Shown here piece after piece: positions 10,498 to 23,817 of a stretch of DNA of 64,000 nt (position 1 is the first letter of the stretch; the number at the start of each line of letters is the position of its first letter). The DNA comes from Lantana camara (lineage: Eukaryota > Streptophyta > Magnoliopsida > Lamiales > Verbenaceae), in assembly GCA_037501455.1 (NCBI GenBank), contig CM074857.1, positions 97,311,501 to 97,375,500 on the forward strand. The letters are read 5' to 3'. The translations under genes were made by a program, and so were the position numbers. Below the pieces are notes generated by a model, which was given only the letters and a program-made list of their open reading frames with translations, had not been told where the DNA came from and did no database searches.

Positions 10498-11050
10498 AAG
10501 TTCGACATTTTAAGAAAATTATACGATATTTTTCCAAAATAGAAAATTAATTAAAAATATGATATACATTTAGGGATTTATCTCACATTACCTGTTAAAG
10601 AAATTGTGTATAATGAAAGATCAAAACCTAATAAATGTATGGATTTTTCGGGTGGTGTCAGTGGGAAATGGGATTGGATTTAATGAGGTTTTCTTTCCAG
10701 CACGGAAGTATTTAATTTAATCTGGTCAGTTTTCATATTTATGAGTACGTCAGGGACTGGGAGCAGATATGATTGGCGGTTTGGATGTTGTTTTTCTGTT
10801 TAATATTTTACTGTCACGAACAAGAAACATAGACCCTTGTTTTCTTAATTAATAATTCGTCTAGATGTCAATATTTTCCATCCTGGTTGCTTACTTGTTT
10901 GGGACCCATGATAAAAAATAAAACTTGTGTTGCTAAAAGTTCATCCATCCGTCCAATACCTATACCAATTTATCCGGTGGCTTTGATTTGGATGGAACTG
11001 TGGAGGTGGCTGTTGGGTCCGGTTGATGGATCGGGATCAATTATAAACGC

Positions 11051-11206
11051 TTAGGGGTGGGCATCGGATCGGAATTTTGTGTGTTTTTATAGTTCAAATT
11101 GGATACTTAAAATTTTAGGATAGTATATTTTGCAATTTGAATCTAATTCGAAATTATTGAGTACTCGACAGTCCGATACCAATTAGATTGGGTTTGACTA
11201 CCCATC
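11051..11206. mobile_element. Possible decayed hAT-type MITE
   Basis: It starts with TAGGGGTGGGCATCGGATCGG, a terminal sequence common in plant non-autonomous DNA transposons, and ends near GTTTGACTACCCATC, a rough mirror of it. No target duplication was identified, so this is tentative. Confidence 0.35.
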
Positions 11207-11399
11207 TTTTCCCCGTTTATTTTTCATTTTCTTCACCTTTTTCTCTATCCTCTTTTCTAGAACGACAAACTCCTGGAGAGACTTTGTAAGAGAAAATTTT
11301 ATTTGGAGCGGCGATTTTTTGTAGCGTGAGGGCAGTGGTCATGGTGGCGACCGACAATTCGTTGGTCGGCGAGAGAGAACACTAATTGATAGGTGTGTT

Positions 11400-14033
11400 T
11401 GTAGCACCCGCAACGTCAAGCGCCACATCCCTCGCAACATAAGTCTAATCCACATATGAAATGGGTAGTCCATACATGAACCGGACTCATAGCGAACGGG
11501 TGACAAGAAAAGACAATCCTAGCTAGGTGGATTCTAACTCTGTACCAGTCAATCAGAGAATACAAAATATGTGGTGCACAAGCTATAACCACAAATATAC
11601 AATCACAGTCAGTGGCGGAGCCACTTTAATTTGAGGGGGTACAATTGACCCCCCTCAATTTTTTTTTTAAATTTTAATGTATGTATATATATATATTATA
11701 TTTGTGTATGTAATTTTTTTGTGTTTTTTAATTATTGACCCCCCTCAATAAAATTAAAATTAATACTAGTGAGGGTCAATATAATAAATTAATAATAATT
11801 GAGATAAATTATGCTTTAGTATTATGTTTTGGTCGACCCCCCTGAATAAATTTTCTGGCTCCGCCACTGATCACAATCAATCCAAATATCATCAATGGCT
11901 ACAAGCCCAAGTCATAACATAAACATAAATACCAAATCAACATGCAATCCTAACAACGGGTTCAACTAAATATGCAAACTGTCCCGAATGATTATTCATC
12001 ATTAATAAATGGCTTTCAAGCCCGAACATTAAACCAATACAATAAAACATAACAATATGAAGACTCAAGTATGCAAGTGTGACTTGAACGATAAAACTAA
12101 GACTCGACTCCCGCCTAGCAAAACCTGCAAGAAATTGGAGAGGTGGAAGAGGGGCCAGTCTCTAGAAGACTGATGAGCAGGAGTTGTGCATATATATAAA
12201 ACATACACATGCAAGCCATAAACTCCGAGCAAGGTTTTATTAAGTTAGTTCCCGCAAAGAGGCATAAAATGGTGATCAATACTCGGACTTTACGAATATT
12301 TCAATTTACAAACATTTCAATTCAATTTAGGTGATCAATAGCTCGGCAAGTGAGCGTGCACAATTCTCCAACCAAAACTCTGATCGTGTATAATCATTAG
12401 GTGATATCTATTAAAAATGTGATCATGCAATTCAATTAATCAATCAATCATTACATTCATTAACATTTAATAGCAATTAAACAATCCATCCTTCTTCCCC
12501 CGGGATGATGGTCAGGTATGCAGACCCGAACCATCAAATCAGTACAATTCGAGATGGGGGCTCATAACTCCTACCCGCTCCTTCGATGGGGTTACCACCG
12601 CCTCAAGGATAACTCGTCTCCCGGTCTCCTCGGTCGCGTGAGAGATCGTCAAAGGGTCTACGTGCTAAGGTATACCTGATGCTGCACCGGTTTCCAATCT
12701 CATGTTTTCACGGCCCCACAGTACAGTGCAATGCAATTCTCGCAAAAACAATAGGGTTACGGTAGAGCAATTCAATTCAGTTCATTATAAACGGTTCGTT
12801 TCTTTGAAAACATTTACTGGATGATTCATTTGAAAACAATATATATATACAATAGGTTTTTGGCCAAAACACTTCACATTTGGGTTGTAGGGTTTATATA
12901 CATAACTAGAATGAAAACACCCTCACCTGGAACACGATGGGACAAGAACTTGAGCTATATCGGTGCCTCTTCGATCAAGATATCTCCACCCTGAAAAAGA
13001 GTTGTATAAGAAGAGAAAACAATGTGTACTCTTGAGAAACGACTCAATATGAAACCAATAGGATGCACGACGATGATATGAAGTGAAGTGAGTGGTATGG
13101 AATGCTATGCGATGACTACGGAGTTTATAGAATGATATGTTATGTCATGAAAGTGTTCATGTGCACAATTAATGTCCCACGTTTCAAATAAGCATACAGT
13201 TTAAGTGTACGTGTGATACGTGACCAATTAACGCATGCTTCAAGGTAAAACATCAATTTAAGAAACTAACACATCCGCATTTATCATTCAAGCACGAGAT
13301 TCACATTATACAAACAAACAATGCACAAAAATAATTCACGACACAACAATATATTCATTTAATCATAAACCGATCGATTAATAACAAGTAGGCCAAGTTT
13401 ATAAATTCTACAACAAAGAAAATCAAACAATTAGCATTTAAGTAAAATTCAAGCACCAAACAAGTCATGGGTTATATAACACGTCAAACGGATTAAACAC
13501 ACAATGTATAAACATCAATTAATTAGAAAACAAGCCAAGTATTTCACATAATTCAAGTGTATGAGCAATTAAACAATCAAACACAAGCATCAAAATATAA
13601 TACGACACATTAGGGTTATAATCGGGGTGGACGAAAGTGATGAGAAAGCAAAATACGATAAAACGGCATCAAAACACAAGACAGGCACCCAGGGGTCACG
13701 GCTAGCGTCACGTGTGTAACCATAGCCGTGAGCAGTTGGGCAGAAAGTCACCCGAGTCACTCCTAGGCGTCATTCCCAGCATCATGGTCGTGACGGGCTC
13801 ATCACACGCATGACAAAAACAGTAAAGACTCATCACGCGCTTGATGAGTCTACGACAACAACTACAAAAATAGGGGAGGAAAGGGGTAGTGCCGAAATCG
13901 GCCCTCGAGATGCTGTCGGAGCTCGAAACTCTCACCAAATCACAACAAGCAACCAAGGAGCATAAGTAAACCACCGAAACATGAATCGGAACATGTTATC
14001 ATATAAAACCATCAAATATACAAATATATACTA
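11400..14033 (-). mobile_element. Tekay-like gypsy LTR, minus strand, truncated
   Basis: It begins with TGTAGCACCCGCAACG, the reverse complement of the GGTGCTACA end shared by the large gypsy LTRs in this window, followed by the shared GAAATGGGTAGTCCATACATG and CGAACGGGTGACAAG segments. Its 5' end (TGACGTCACGAG type) is missing, because it stops at the plus-strand LTR starting at 14034. A hAT-like MITE sits inside it (11610-11869). Near 13690-13850 there are CACGGCTAGCGTCACG and GTCGTGAC palindrome-like units. Confidence 0.75.
11610..11869. mobile_element. hAT-like MITE (CAGTGGCGGAGCCA type)
   Basis: 260 bp with terminal inverted repeats CAGTGGCGGAGCCA and TGGCTCCGCCACTG. It is flanked by ATCACAGT (11602-11609) and ATCACAAT (11870-11877), an 8-bp target duplication with one mismatch. 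The interior is AT-rich and non-coding. This terminal sequence is widespread in plant non-autonomous hAT elements. Confidence 0.88.
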
Positions 14034-15528
14034 TGACGCCTCGTCCGTTCGACCGTACAGGTATAACATCACGAGTGTAATATTTGCGTATTTAAATTAT
14101 TTATTTATGTAATTATATATTGAATTTGATATATAAATGCTGATCTTATGGAATATGATTTATTTGTTGAAATTATGTACTTGCATTTTGAACGTTTTGC
14201 CATTTTGACTTCAAATTTGATCCCTTTTACTTTGAACTTGATTCCGAATTTCGTGAATATGTGATATGTATAAGATATATGAGTTATGAATGTGTTTATA
14301 TGTTCGTTATACGTTTTTGGACTCGTTTGTTGAGGTCTTGGACCGTTTTTGTAAAAACGGGACTTAAGGGCCTAAAGAACATTTAGCGCAAATTGGGTTT
14401 CAGGTGGCATAACTTGAGCTCGAGAATTTGGATTTGAATTTCGACACCATCGTTGGACTCGTATCGATAATTTTGACCCAACGAAACAAGCCTTATAATT
14501 GTATAAGCCCGTTTAAATACCCAAAACTTCACCTAACTGAGCCCCATGTGCATGACCTGCCACCCTTACCCGTTTTGCCCGTATTTGACCTGTTTTAGCT
14601 CCTTTTGACCCGATTCTTGAACCCATTTCTTGCTAACACAATCCCTTACCTCTTTTCCCTCATTTTGAACTACACCCAAGAAAGAAAGGAAAAGTGAAGC
14701 CAAGTGCAAGAAAGAGAAGGAAGAAGAAGAACTATTCACACCTTGAACCATTTGAGCTCATTTGACCTTCATTCTTCATCCAATCCAAGAGGTAAGTGTA
14801 TTTTTGTGTTCTCCACTCTTTGATGCATCTTTTAAGCCATGCTTCTTAAATTTTAACCTAGGTTTGAGTATGATATGAACTCTTGAATGAATAGTAAGGG
14901 TTTGTGAGAATATCTTGAGTGTGTTCTTATTATTGCATCTTTTGATGATCTAAGAGTTGTGGGAGGTTCCTTTGTGCTTCTTTAACTCATTTATGAGCTT
15001 GAATTACTTGGTAGTTGATTATTTAATGAATCACCATTAATGAACTTTGCATTTCTTGAACTTGAAGAAGGTAAAATGTTGATCTATAAGTTCTCATTTT
15101 GTTTCTCCTGCATTTAGCTGATGTTATGGCCTGATTTATGCATGATTTTGAGTTGGATTTTTATTGGTTTGATGCCCCTTCTTCCCTTCTTAATCTGATC
15201 TGTTTTTGCTTCGTTTTTTTTGCTACTAAATAGGGGTCGTGGCCGTGACCGCATTGTGAAGAACTCGTTGGCAGCTATGAGGCCTATGCAGTTTATGCTA
15301 CTGATGTAGTGTCGCGGCCGCAACGATTTGTAGCACGGCCATGACATGCATATAGGGGAGGCTACTGACTTTACGTCGCGCCTGCAAAGCTTTGTGTCAT
15401 GGTCGTGACTGGAAGTCAGGATGTTTCTGATCTTACAACACATCCGTGCCGGATTTTATCACGGTCACAACGTTGCTTGGCGTTTAGATTGATCTTTCTT
15501 GCCTTATTTGAGTTTTGTTTGATCTTTC

Positions 15529-17490
15529 TGTTGGAAAACTAGAAAAGTAAGCAAAGCGAAAATTTAAAAATTTTCCAAAAGATTGATCATAGACTTGCAA
15601 TTCTCATATCGTACCACAGGGTGTTTAGAAACTTACGTAGATTGAAGCTTTCTAGTGATGTCAGTACTGCCTACTGAACACCCTTCAAGTGGAATGTCCC
15701 TCTAACAGTTCTCAATAGATCCCAAAGTAGCGATCCTCCAAAGCATATCCACACCAGTCCTAGAACACGATCAAGCAAGTGAGAATGCTAGTTCTATAAC
15801 TTGTGTTAATGGCTAGGGTTTTTCTTTGAAAACTTTTCTTTTATTTTTCTAAAAAACATAACACTTCGTGAGTGTTGGTCTAAAGAATAAGAGAAGCCCC
15901 AATCCCCTTATTTATACTCATGTGGTTCGAACCCCCTAGGGTTTCCAAGAACCAATGGGATTAGTTTTCTTGCTCACTAATTAACTAGTTTAATTAATTA
16001 TTTAATTGGAATAATAAGTTCCTAACTTATTCTCTAAGTCTTGCAAGAATCAACTTTCTCTCTCGTACAATAGGAAGTTAGACTTTTCAACTTTCCTAAA
16101 GTTAAAAGTCAAGATTCAATAAATAATTTAATTCTCAATTAATTATTTACTGGGTTAAGCTTGAGAAATAAAATCTTAATAATTAATTCAAAATTAATTA
16201 AAAGAATTAAATTAATTAATTACAATTTAATTAATTAATTCTAGAAAAGAATTCACGTGTAATAAAATTACATGTCTGGAGACACGTACGTGCCACGTGT
16301 GCGTGACACACGTGGCAGTTACTCACGCCATCCTTGTTCCGTTTCGATTAACAATTTGATCCTTCGTTAATCATATTAACATCCTACCATAACCCTCGTG
16401 TCCTGGCATTTGCGTGTAACCCTTTAGGTTCATTATTCGATTAGCAGTGACAGTAATTAATTAATTCACTAATTAATTAATCACTTCACAGATCACACTA
16501 TCGTAATCTAGTAATGGATGTGTGACCCCTAGCCGAATAACGAAATAAATCGAAGAACCTTTCAGTCAATAACATACAGTGAAATACGATTCTCCTACAA
16601 CTCCATTTCTCAATCAAGAACTAAGGCATGGGAATATTCTCAGAGCCCAAATATTCTTGATCTTTAAAGTTAAGTTCGTTTCATATCCATTTAGACCTCA
16701 ATCCAAGAAAACCCCATTTTCTTGATGTCTTGATCTTTTATCCACCTTGACCAAGGGTTTAAGTTTAATGGACTACGAACAACTCAATCCGTAAGAGATC
16801 ATTCTTGTTCTTGCAACAAGTGTAGGTCCTTTGTCGATTCTACTAATTCTACATATGTCACTTGTGTAATCCCAACATAGGCCATGGTTCAGGTTTCAGT
16901 ATGTCGAAACCCTTTTGAGCCTATATCAAAGATTACAGAGTTAACTCATATGAGACATTACAGAATCTCAAGTCTAAGGATTAATGAATCACGTTATTGA
17001 CCTATGAGATATTTTCTAATCTGGAAGTGTCTGGAAACTTCCTTTCCCATTTAGGAATGTTCTCATGCGGGACATCTCAATGATGAAGTTCTAGTAACAA
17101 TCACCCTCATGTATTATGAACGCATCATCGTATGCACTTATCACTCCATGAAACTGAGTGATCCTTCAAAAGGACATAATCACATAAGCGAGTCTCAACA
17201 GAGTCAAGGTCGACACTCCCACTGTCTGTCGGACTCTCGACTTGGAGAAGTTTCTAATCCTCGCCTATGGAGTTAAGTCGTTCCTAAAACGACAAAGTTC
17301 TTAACGGCCTCATCGGATTAAGGGAGTTCAGTACATGCATCACACAGTCAAACCCCAAACAGACAAACTAAGCACATAAAGAAGTGATTGTCTATGAACA
17401 AAATCATCTCGTCTATTATTCAAAGACTGTTTGTGATATTACAAGGAAATAGTAAAGCCAAAAGCAGCTTTAAGGGCACTATTCCTAACA
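15529..17490 (-). mobile_element. Solo Copia LTR, minus strand
   Basis: A 1962-bp LTR. Read on the minus strand it starts TGTTAGGAATAGTGCCC and ends TTTTCCAACA. A perfect 5-bp target duplication CTTTC flanks it (15524-15528, 17491-17495). No primer-binding site, polypurine tract or coding sequence adjoins it, so the internal region was lost by LTR-LTR recombination. It is related to the Copia LTRs at 40203, 44974 and 46169. Confidence 0.93.
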
Positions 17491-17644
17491 CTTTCCCGCC
17501 ATGTTTATGTAACTCGTTAGATTATATGTTATGCTTCTTGTTTTGAAATTATGATGTGATTTCGGTGCTCATATACGAACTATGATCTTATGTGACCTAA
17601 GTGCCATCTTATTTAATTTTATTTGCATCACTTGCATTCATATG

Positions 17645-17888
17645 TGATAAGGATCAATCTCCAACACTTTCTAAGGCTTATATCAAGGAAAATATTCTTG
17701 ATAAGCACCAAGATATGAGAAATCAAGATTTGATTTAGGATTATAATTCCTGATTTCCCTCTCCTTAATTATTGTTAAAATTCCATTCTTGTACTTGTGT
17801 TTTATGTATATATAGGTGTATTCAGGCCTCACATTTATTCATTGAGGAAACCTTCAATACACAATTCTTCTTAAATATAATTGTTTCA
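17645..17888 (+). repeat. 5' LTR of the Copia element
   Basis: It runs from TGATAAGGATCAATCTCC to TTGTTTCA, 244 bp, matching 22115-22358 base for base as far as can be seen. The primer-binding site follows at once. Confidence 0.95.
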
Positions 17889-17903
17889 TGGTATCCAGAG
17901 CCA
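17889..17903 (+). other. Copia primer-binding site
   Basis: TGGTATCCAGAGCCA lies directly after the 5' LTR. It resembles the initiator-tRNA-Met site TGGTATCAGAGCC with one extra C. Confidence 0.75.
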
Positions 17904-17923
17904 CTTTTGGACTCACGTCCCAA

Positions 17924-20900
17924 ATGGCTGATTCATCTAATTCTTCTTCATCTCTACTATCCAACCAAACAAACTTTCAAACACCCTCTTTCTCAAATTC
18001 ATTCAACCATTCTCTCCCATTAAAATTGAACCGCACAAACTTCTTGCTGTGGAAATCTCAAATTCTTCCAATAATACGAGGGCATGGTCTTGAGGGCTTC
18101 ATTTTTGGAACCTCTGTTTGTCCAGAAAAATATGAAAGCACCTCCCCCACTTCCGAAACGCTACTACCACGTTCGATCAATCCTGAATACACTACTTGGC
18201 AAAAACAAGACCAACTCTTACTAAGTTGGATTTTATCATCACTCTCAGAGAGCATTCTGGCACAAGTTTTTGGACACACAACATCCCATGCTGTGTGGAA
18301 CGCCCTCGAGCGTATGTTTGCCACGCAATCCAAAGCCCGAATTATGCAGTTGCGATTACAGTTGCAAACTACTAAGAAAGGCTCCTTGCCAATGAGTGAG
18401 TACCTCTTAAAAATGAAGACTACGGCAGACAATCTAGCTTCCATTGCCCACCCAATTTCTGAAGAAGATTTACTTCTCTATATACTAGCAGGATTGGGGT
18501 CAGAATATAATTCATTTGTCGTGGCAATCAGTGCACGACAAGACTCGCCTTCTTTGGATGATATTTATGGACTTCTATTAAGCCATGAGTATCGTTTAGA
18601 ACAACTACAAGGTGAATCTGAGACTTTGTTACCTATTGCAAATGTATCTCATGTACAAGGAAAGAAATATACAAATTCATCAAGTGGATATCGAACTTCA
18701 CACCCCTCTACCAACAACACTCGATCTTTCAATTACCGTGGGCGTGGACGTGGTAGAGGCAGAGGTCCGTCACCTAACAAACCTCAATGTCAAATTTGCA
18801 CACGAACAAACCATATTGCTACGGAATGCTATTATCGTTTCGACCACACTTTTCAAAGGCCCAATTCTTCCCAGAATTTACCCCAGCCAACGGCAATGGT
18901 TGCAACTCCTGAAACTGTGAATGACCCAGCATGGTACTTTGACTCGGGAGCTACTCATCACCTTACCTCAGATCTGCAAAACTTGCATCTGCACAATGAC
19001 TACAAGGGATTCGAAAAGCTTCAAGTTGGAAATGGAACAGGTTTACCTATACAACATACTGGTACATCTTTTCTATCCTCTCCTTTTAAAACTTTTCATT
19101 TCAATAATATTCTTCATGTGCCTGACATTAAGAAAAATTTAATTAGTGTTGCTAAATTTACATCAGATAATAATGTTATTATTGAGTTTTACCCTAGTTA
19201 TTGTTTGGTGAAGGACCATCTCACGCACAAAACTCTCCTCAAGGGAAGGCTTAGGAATGGGTTGTACTACCTTACATCATCCTTACCCAAGACTGCTTCA
19301 TCTTCTCCTACACAACCTTCATGTTTTTCAATAAACACCAAGTTGTCAGAACAAGAAGTATGGCATTGTCGCCTAGGACATTATTCGAGAAAAATTAGTG
19401 ATAAAATCCTAGCATCATGTAATATTTTGCTTTCTGATAATAATAATAATTCTTATAATCTCTGTTCCTTTTGCCAAATGGGTAAAAGTCATAAATTGCC
19501 TTTCTCACCCTCTATTGCATCAAATAATCATCCTCTAGAACTTATTCACACTGACGTATGGGGTCCTTCTCCTATTACTTCTATTGATGGTTTTAGATAT
19601 TATGTCAATTTTATTGATGCAGCCACACGTTATACTTGGTGGTTTCCTATAAAACAAAAGAGTGATGTGCTTGAAACTTTTAAAATGTTCAAAGTCTTTG
19701 TGGAAAATCAGTTTAACTCAAAAATAAAAGTTTTACAGTCCGATGGTGGTGGAGAATATAAATCATTAACCAAATTTCTTCAACAAAATGGGATTCTTCA
19801 CAGGATTTCTTGCCCGTATACACCCGAACAAAATGGTGTAGCTGAGCGAAAACATCGACATTTGGTTGAAATGGGTCTTACTCTTCTAGCGAAAGCATCC
19901 ATGCCCCTAAATTTTTGGCAATATGCCTTTAGCACTGCAACCTACATAATTAATCGGTTGCCTACTCAATCTCTTGAAATGAAATCACCATTTGAGACCC
20001 TTTATGGAAAAAAACCAGATTATCATTCCTTTAAAATTTTTGGATGTGCTTGTTATCCTTGTCTTCGGCCATATAATCAACATAAATTGCAATTTCGCTC
20101 ATTAAAAAGCGTTTTTCTTGGATATAGTTCTCAACATAAAGGTTACATATGTTTACTTCCTTCACGTAAAATTGTGATTTCTCGCCATGTTGTTTTTAAC
20201 GAATCTGAATTTCCTTTTAATTTAGGATTTGATAAACCAAATGCTATCAAAACTCCTTCTCAACCATCAACCACTCCTTTAGTTGTAATATCTCAACCAC
20301 ACCTTACTTCAACCTCTTCCCCTAGTTCTGAATTACCTACTGTTGACGATTCCTCACAAAATAATTTTTCTGAAAATTCTTCACAAAATCACTTTTATGA
20401 AAATGATTTGGCCTCATCTCCGACTTCCGCACCTACTTCTTCATCAATACCGTCAAACGATCCTATACCCCTTGTGCAGCCCACTCATCACATGAAAACA
20501 AGGTCCAAATCTGGAATTTTTAAACCAAAACTTTTCTTATCTACCAACCACCCCACTCCACTCTCTCATATTCCTTTAGAGCCAAAAAATTATATTACTG
20601 CTATTAAGGATCCTAAGTGGAAACTTGCAATGGAAGATGAGTATTTAGCTCTTTTGAAGAACAAAACATGGGAATTAGTTCCCCCACATCCAGATCACCA
20701 TGTTGTAGGTTGTAAATGGGTTTTTAAAGTTAAGCAAAACCCGGATGGTTCTGTTTCTCGATATAAAGCGAGATTAGTCGCAAGAGGTTTTACTCAAAAA
20801 CCGGGTTTGGATTTCTTTGAGACTTTTAGTCCGGTGATCAAGCCGACAACTATTAGAATTATTCTTACTCTTGCTGTTTGTAATAATTGGCCTATTAAAC

Positions 20901-22208
20901 AACTTGATGTGCAAAATGCTTTCTTAAATGGCCACCTCTCCGAAACTGTGTTTATGGCACAACCTCCCGGATTCGAAAATAAGAGATTTCCTCATTACGT
21001 TTGCAAACTCAAAAAGGCACTTTACGGGCTTAAGCAAGCTCCAAGAGCCTGGTTTCAACGGTTAAGTCGAGCTCTTCTTGATAAAGGATTTACAAATTCT
21101 CGAGCTGACTCCTCTTTATTCATTCAAAAAATTGGTCGTCATGTTCTATATGTACTTGTCTATGTTGATGACTTTCTTGTTACAGGTTCCTCTTCTCAAC
21201 TGATGGTAAGTCTTGTATCATATTTACAATCTGTTTTTTCTATTAAAGATTTGGGTAATCTGCACTACTTTTTGGGTATTGAAGTCTACAGGGATAAGTC
21301 TGGACTCTACTTAACTCAATCAAAATATATCCATGATGTCCTGTCTCGAACAAATATGTTGGGTGCTAAACCAGTTTCTACTCCAGCAATAAAAGGAAAT
21401 CCTTTATCCGCTTCTAGTGGTGAACCATTTGAAGATGTCTCCTTATATAGAAGTGTGGTTGGAGCTCTACAATACTTGTCTATTTCAATTTGCTTTTTCA
21501 GTTAATAAAGCATGTCAATTCCTACACAGTCCAACAACAGCTCATTGGCAAGCCGTAAAACGCATTTTGCGTTATTTGAAGGGTTCTATTTACGATGGGT
21601 TATATATCAAGCCTCATACAACAACTTCTTTGATTGGTTTCTCAGATGCTGATTGGGCAACGGACATGGATAATCGCCAATCACAATCTGGTCATTGTGT
21701 TTTCTTCAACAATAATTTAATCTCTTGGAGCTCTAAAAAGCAAACTGTCGTTTCTTGTTCATCTACTGAATCTGAGTTTCGAGCCTTGGCGTCCTTAACT
21801 AGTGAACTAATTTGGATCCAACAACTACTTAAAGAGCTTGAAGTTCCTTTATCAACTCCTCCCATTGTTTGGTGTGACAATCAGAGTGCAATACTTCTTG
21901 CTGCTAATCCTATCTTGCATGCCCGTACCAAACATATTGAGATCGACCTTTATTTTGTTCGAGAAAAGATCCTGCGCAATCAACTTGTTGTCCGCTTTGT
22001 TCCTTCTCTAGATCAAATTGTTGATCTACTTACAAAAGGATTGTCTTCACCTCGCTTTGCTTATTTGTTGTCCAAACTCAACGTGAAGACCTCCCCGTTT
22101 CGTTTGCGGGGCGCTGATAAGGATCAATCTCCAACACTTTCTAAGGCTTATATCAAGGAAAATATTCTTGATAAGCACCAAGATATGAGAAATCAAGATT
22201 TGATTTAG
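17924..22208 (+). pseudogene. Copia gag-pol polyprotein, one frameshift
   Basis: An ATG at 17888 also opens the frame but overlaps the LTR end and PBS, so the ATG at 17924 (MADSSNSS) is preferred. Domains in order: gag (about 18000-18600); Arg/Gly-rich stretch; CCHC knuckle CQICTRTNHIATEC (near 18790); protease WYFDSGATHH (near 18930); integrase zinc HCRLGH...CSFCQMGK and core with DVWGP, QSDGGGEY and E (about 19360-19900); RT with KARLVARGFTQ, LDVQNAFLNG and YVDDFL (about 20600-21250); RNase H with SCSSTESEF and WCDNQSA (about 21750-21950). The frame stops at 21505 and resumes one frame over. By comparison with the family, about 8 nt are missing near 21490, removing the conserved Arg-Pro-Asp stretch after GALQYL. 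Everything else reads open, so the copy may have been mobilised in trans. Confidence 0.92.
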
Positions 22209-22358
22209 GATTATAATTCCTGATTTCCCTCTCCTTAATTATTGTTAAAATTCCATTCTTGTACTTGTGTTTTATGTATATATAGGTGTATTCAGGCCTC
22301 ACATTTATTCATTGAGGAAACCTTCAATACACAATTCTTCTTAAATATAATTGTTTCA
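22115..22358 (+). repeat. 3' LTR of the Copia element
   Basis: 244 bp, the same as the 5' LTR by eye. It is preceded by a short purine tract (TTGCGGGGCGC, 22105-22114) that serves as polypurine tract. Confidence 0.95.
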
Positions 22359-23804
22359 ATATGCATTTGCCGAGCGTTTAATTGGTTCATATTAAGTCTA
22401 ACAGTGTCTTTTGTTGCTTATTTTGTACAGAGGAGCAACCCGTTGGTGACGAAGTGGTTCCATAGGCGTCCGTTTGATCTTCTTTTGTTCCCGCTATGTT
22501 TTGAAGGTGAGGTTTTTTCTTTTACTTAATATGACCTATAACCTCTGTGTGTTTTGAGCCCACATGCGACTTAAGTATACTATATGGTAGATATGTGTAT
22601 GATATGTACTTTGAGGGCTTGTCCAGTTTGTTATAAGACTTTGAAAACGCTTTTATACGTATGTAAACTATATTTTTGTTTGATTTAAAAAGCTTTGATA
22701 TGTGTGAGTATGTAGCGAGATATGGCTTTGAAAGATAAGCTTTGTGGAAATATGAATTTGAATTGGAATTTGATTTGTGCCCCAAAGAGTGGCATGGAAA
22801 CTCGGGACGACCGTGGGGTCGCCGAGCTCTCCCATAAACACTTCTCCTTTGAGAGTTCTCACCTAACCTTAGGAGGTTTAGGAAGGGTGGTTCTCTTGAG
22901 CCGACAATAACCCTGTCGAAGGTGCAGGGAAGTAATTAAACCCTGACTCGTGTGACTTTGATCGATAGTTAGGGCAGTCAACCCTTTTATCACCTGGTGT
23001 AAGTATGGTTTATAATTTCATTTTGAATATGAATATGACTTTGAATATGAGAAGTTTGGAAGGAAAACTAATACTCGCCGAGTTAGTGTGACTGTTTTTG
23101 AATCTATGAAATGGGAATGAACTCTTAATTACTTATAATTGGTTAATTTGGCCTCCGGCCCTAATACTTTTTTTAAGTATATATATCTAATATCACAGGA
23201 AATGTTTTAGCTTGCAAAAATAATCCCCGGTTCATGGATCTCTTTGGATTTGATAAGTGCTTTGCTCTATACGTATATATGGGTGCGTGTGTTAGCCCCG
23301 TTACCAGTCTTTAGGACTGACCCTTGTTGTTCTCTTTTTCCCCCTTCTTTGAGTTGCAGGTATAGGATAGAGGTTTGAGCTAGGTGGTAAGTCTGTCGTT
23401 GTGTCATACCTGTGGTGTAGCTCGGGTCTGCATATGCATCATAGTGGTTTTACGTATTTATGTACTTTGAGCTTTTGGACATATGTATTATGGTTTGAAC
23501 ACTTTTGCTAGCTTTTGATACTTAGCTTCTTTTGGCCCGAGGTGGGCATTTGGATTGTATATGTTGGTTTTCGACTTATTGTGGTAGTTGATAGCATGTT
23601 ATGTTATGATTTAAATGACTTCAGGTATTAATTGATTTTGATGCGCACTTTGATTGAGGGTCTAGACCGCCTAGCTTAGGAGAGTTTTGTTTGTCTTCTG
23701 TTCGCTATTGTTTGGGGCGTGTACGGATTCTCCATTTCGTTACACGTGTCGGGCTCTAGTACGGGGGATGTGGTGCACACCGTTCGGGATGCTACATCCT
23801 TATA

Positions 23805-23817
23805 TGGTATCAGAGCT
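23805..23817 (+). other. Primer-binding site of the Tekay-like element
   Basis: TGGTATCAGAGCT begins 9 bp after the LTR end. It matches the 3' end of initiator tRNA-Met, as in most plant chromoviruses. Confidence 0.8.

Larger units (their letters stand above)
9201..11399. other. AT-rich intergenic region
   Basis: No gene is supported. It holds an 11-bp direct repeat CCTTCAATAAT at 9499-9509 and 10160-10170 around about 650 bp of very AT-rich sequence, the microsatellite at 10308-10351, the inverted repeat copy at 10359-10497, and a possible decayed MITE at 11051-11206. Confidence 0.6.
17645..22358 (+). mobile_element. Young Copia retrotransposon, Ale/Retrofit-like
   Basis: A 4714-bp element with two 244-bp LTRs that look identical by eye, flanked by a perfect target duplication ATATG (17640-17644, 22359-22363). 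Gene order is gag, protease, integrase, RT, RNase H, which is Copia. Short LTRs, the NRTNFLLWKSQ gag and the RT type suggest the Ale/Retrofit lineage. LTR identity implies a very recent insertion, but the polyprotein carries a frameshift. Confidence 0.95.
14034..23796 (+). mobile_element. Tekay-like gypsy LTR, plus strand, with two nested elements
   Basis: The LTR starts TGACGCCTCGTCCGTTCGACCG and ends CGGGATGCTACA, immediately before a primer-binding site. Removing the solo Copia LTR (15529-17490), the Copia element (17645-22358) and one copy of each target duplication leaves about 3.08 kb, a usual Tekay LTR size. The outer sequence reads straight across both insertions. A cluster of palindrome-like units (CGTGGCCGTGAC, TCGCGGCCGCAACG, CACGGCCATGAC) lies at about 15236-15470. 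Confidence 0.8.

Noticed and set aside
17888..17924. Earlier ATG for the Copia polyprotein
   Set aside because: It overlaps the LTR end and the primer-binding site. The ATG at 17924 is the plausible start.
23805..23817. tRNA gene suspicion at TGGTATCAGAGC sites (also 17889, 40189, 46155, 56634, 62739)
   Set aside because: These are 12-14 nt primer-binding sites next to LTR ends. No cloverleaf can be drawn around them.
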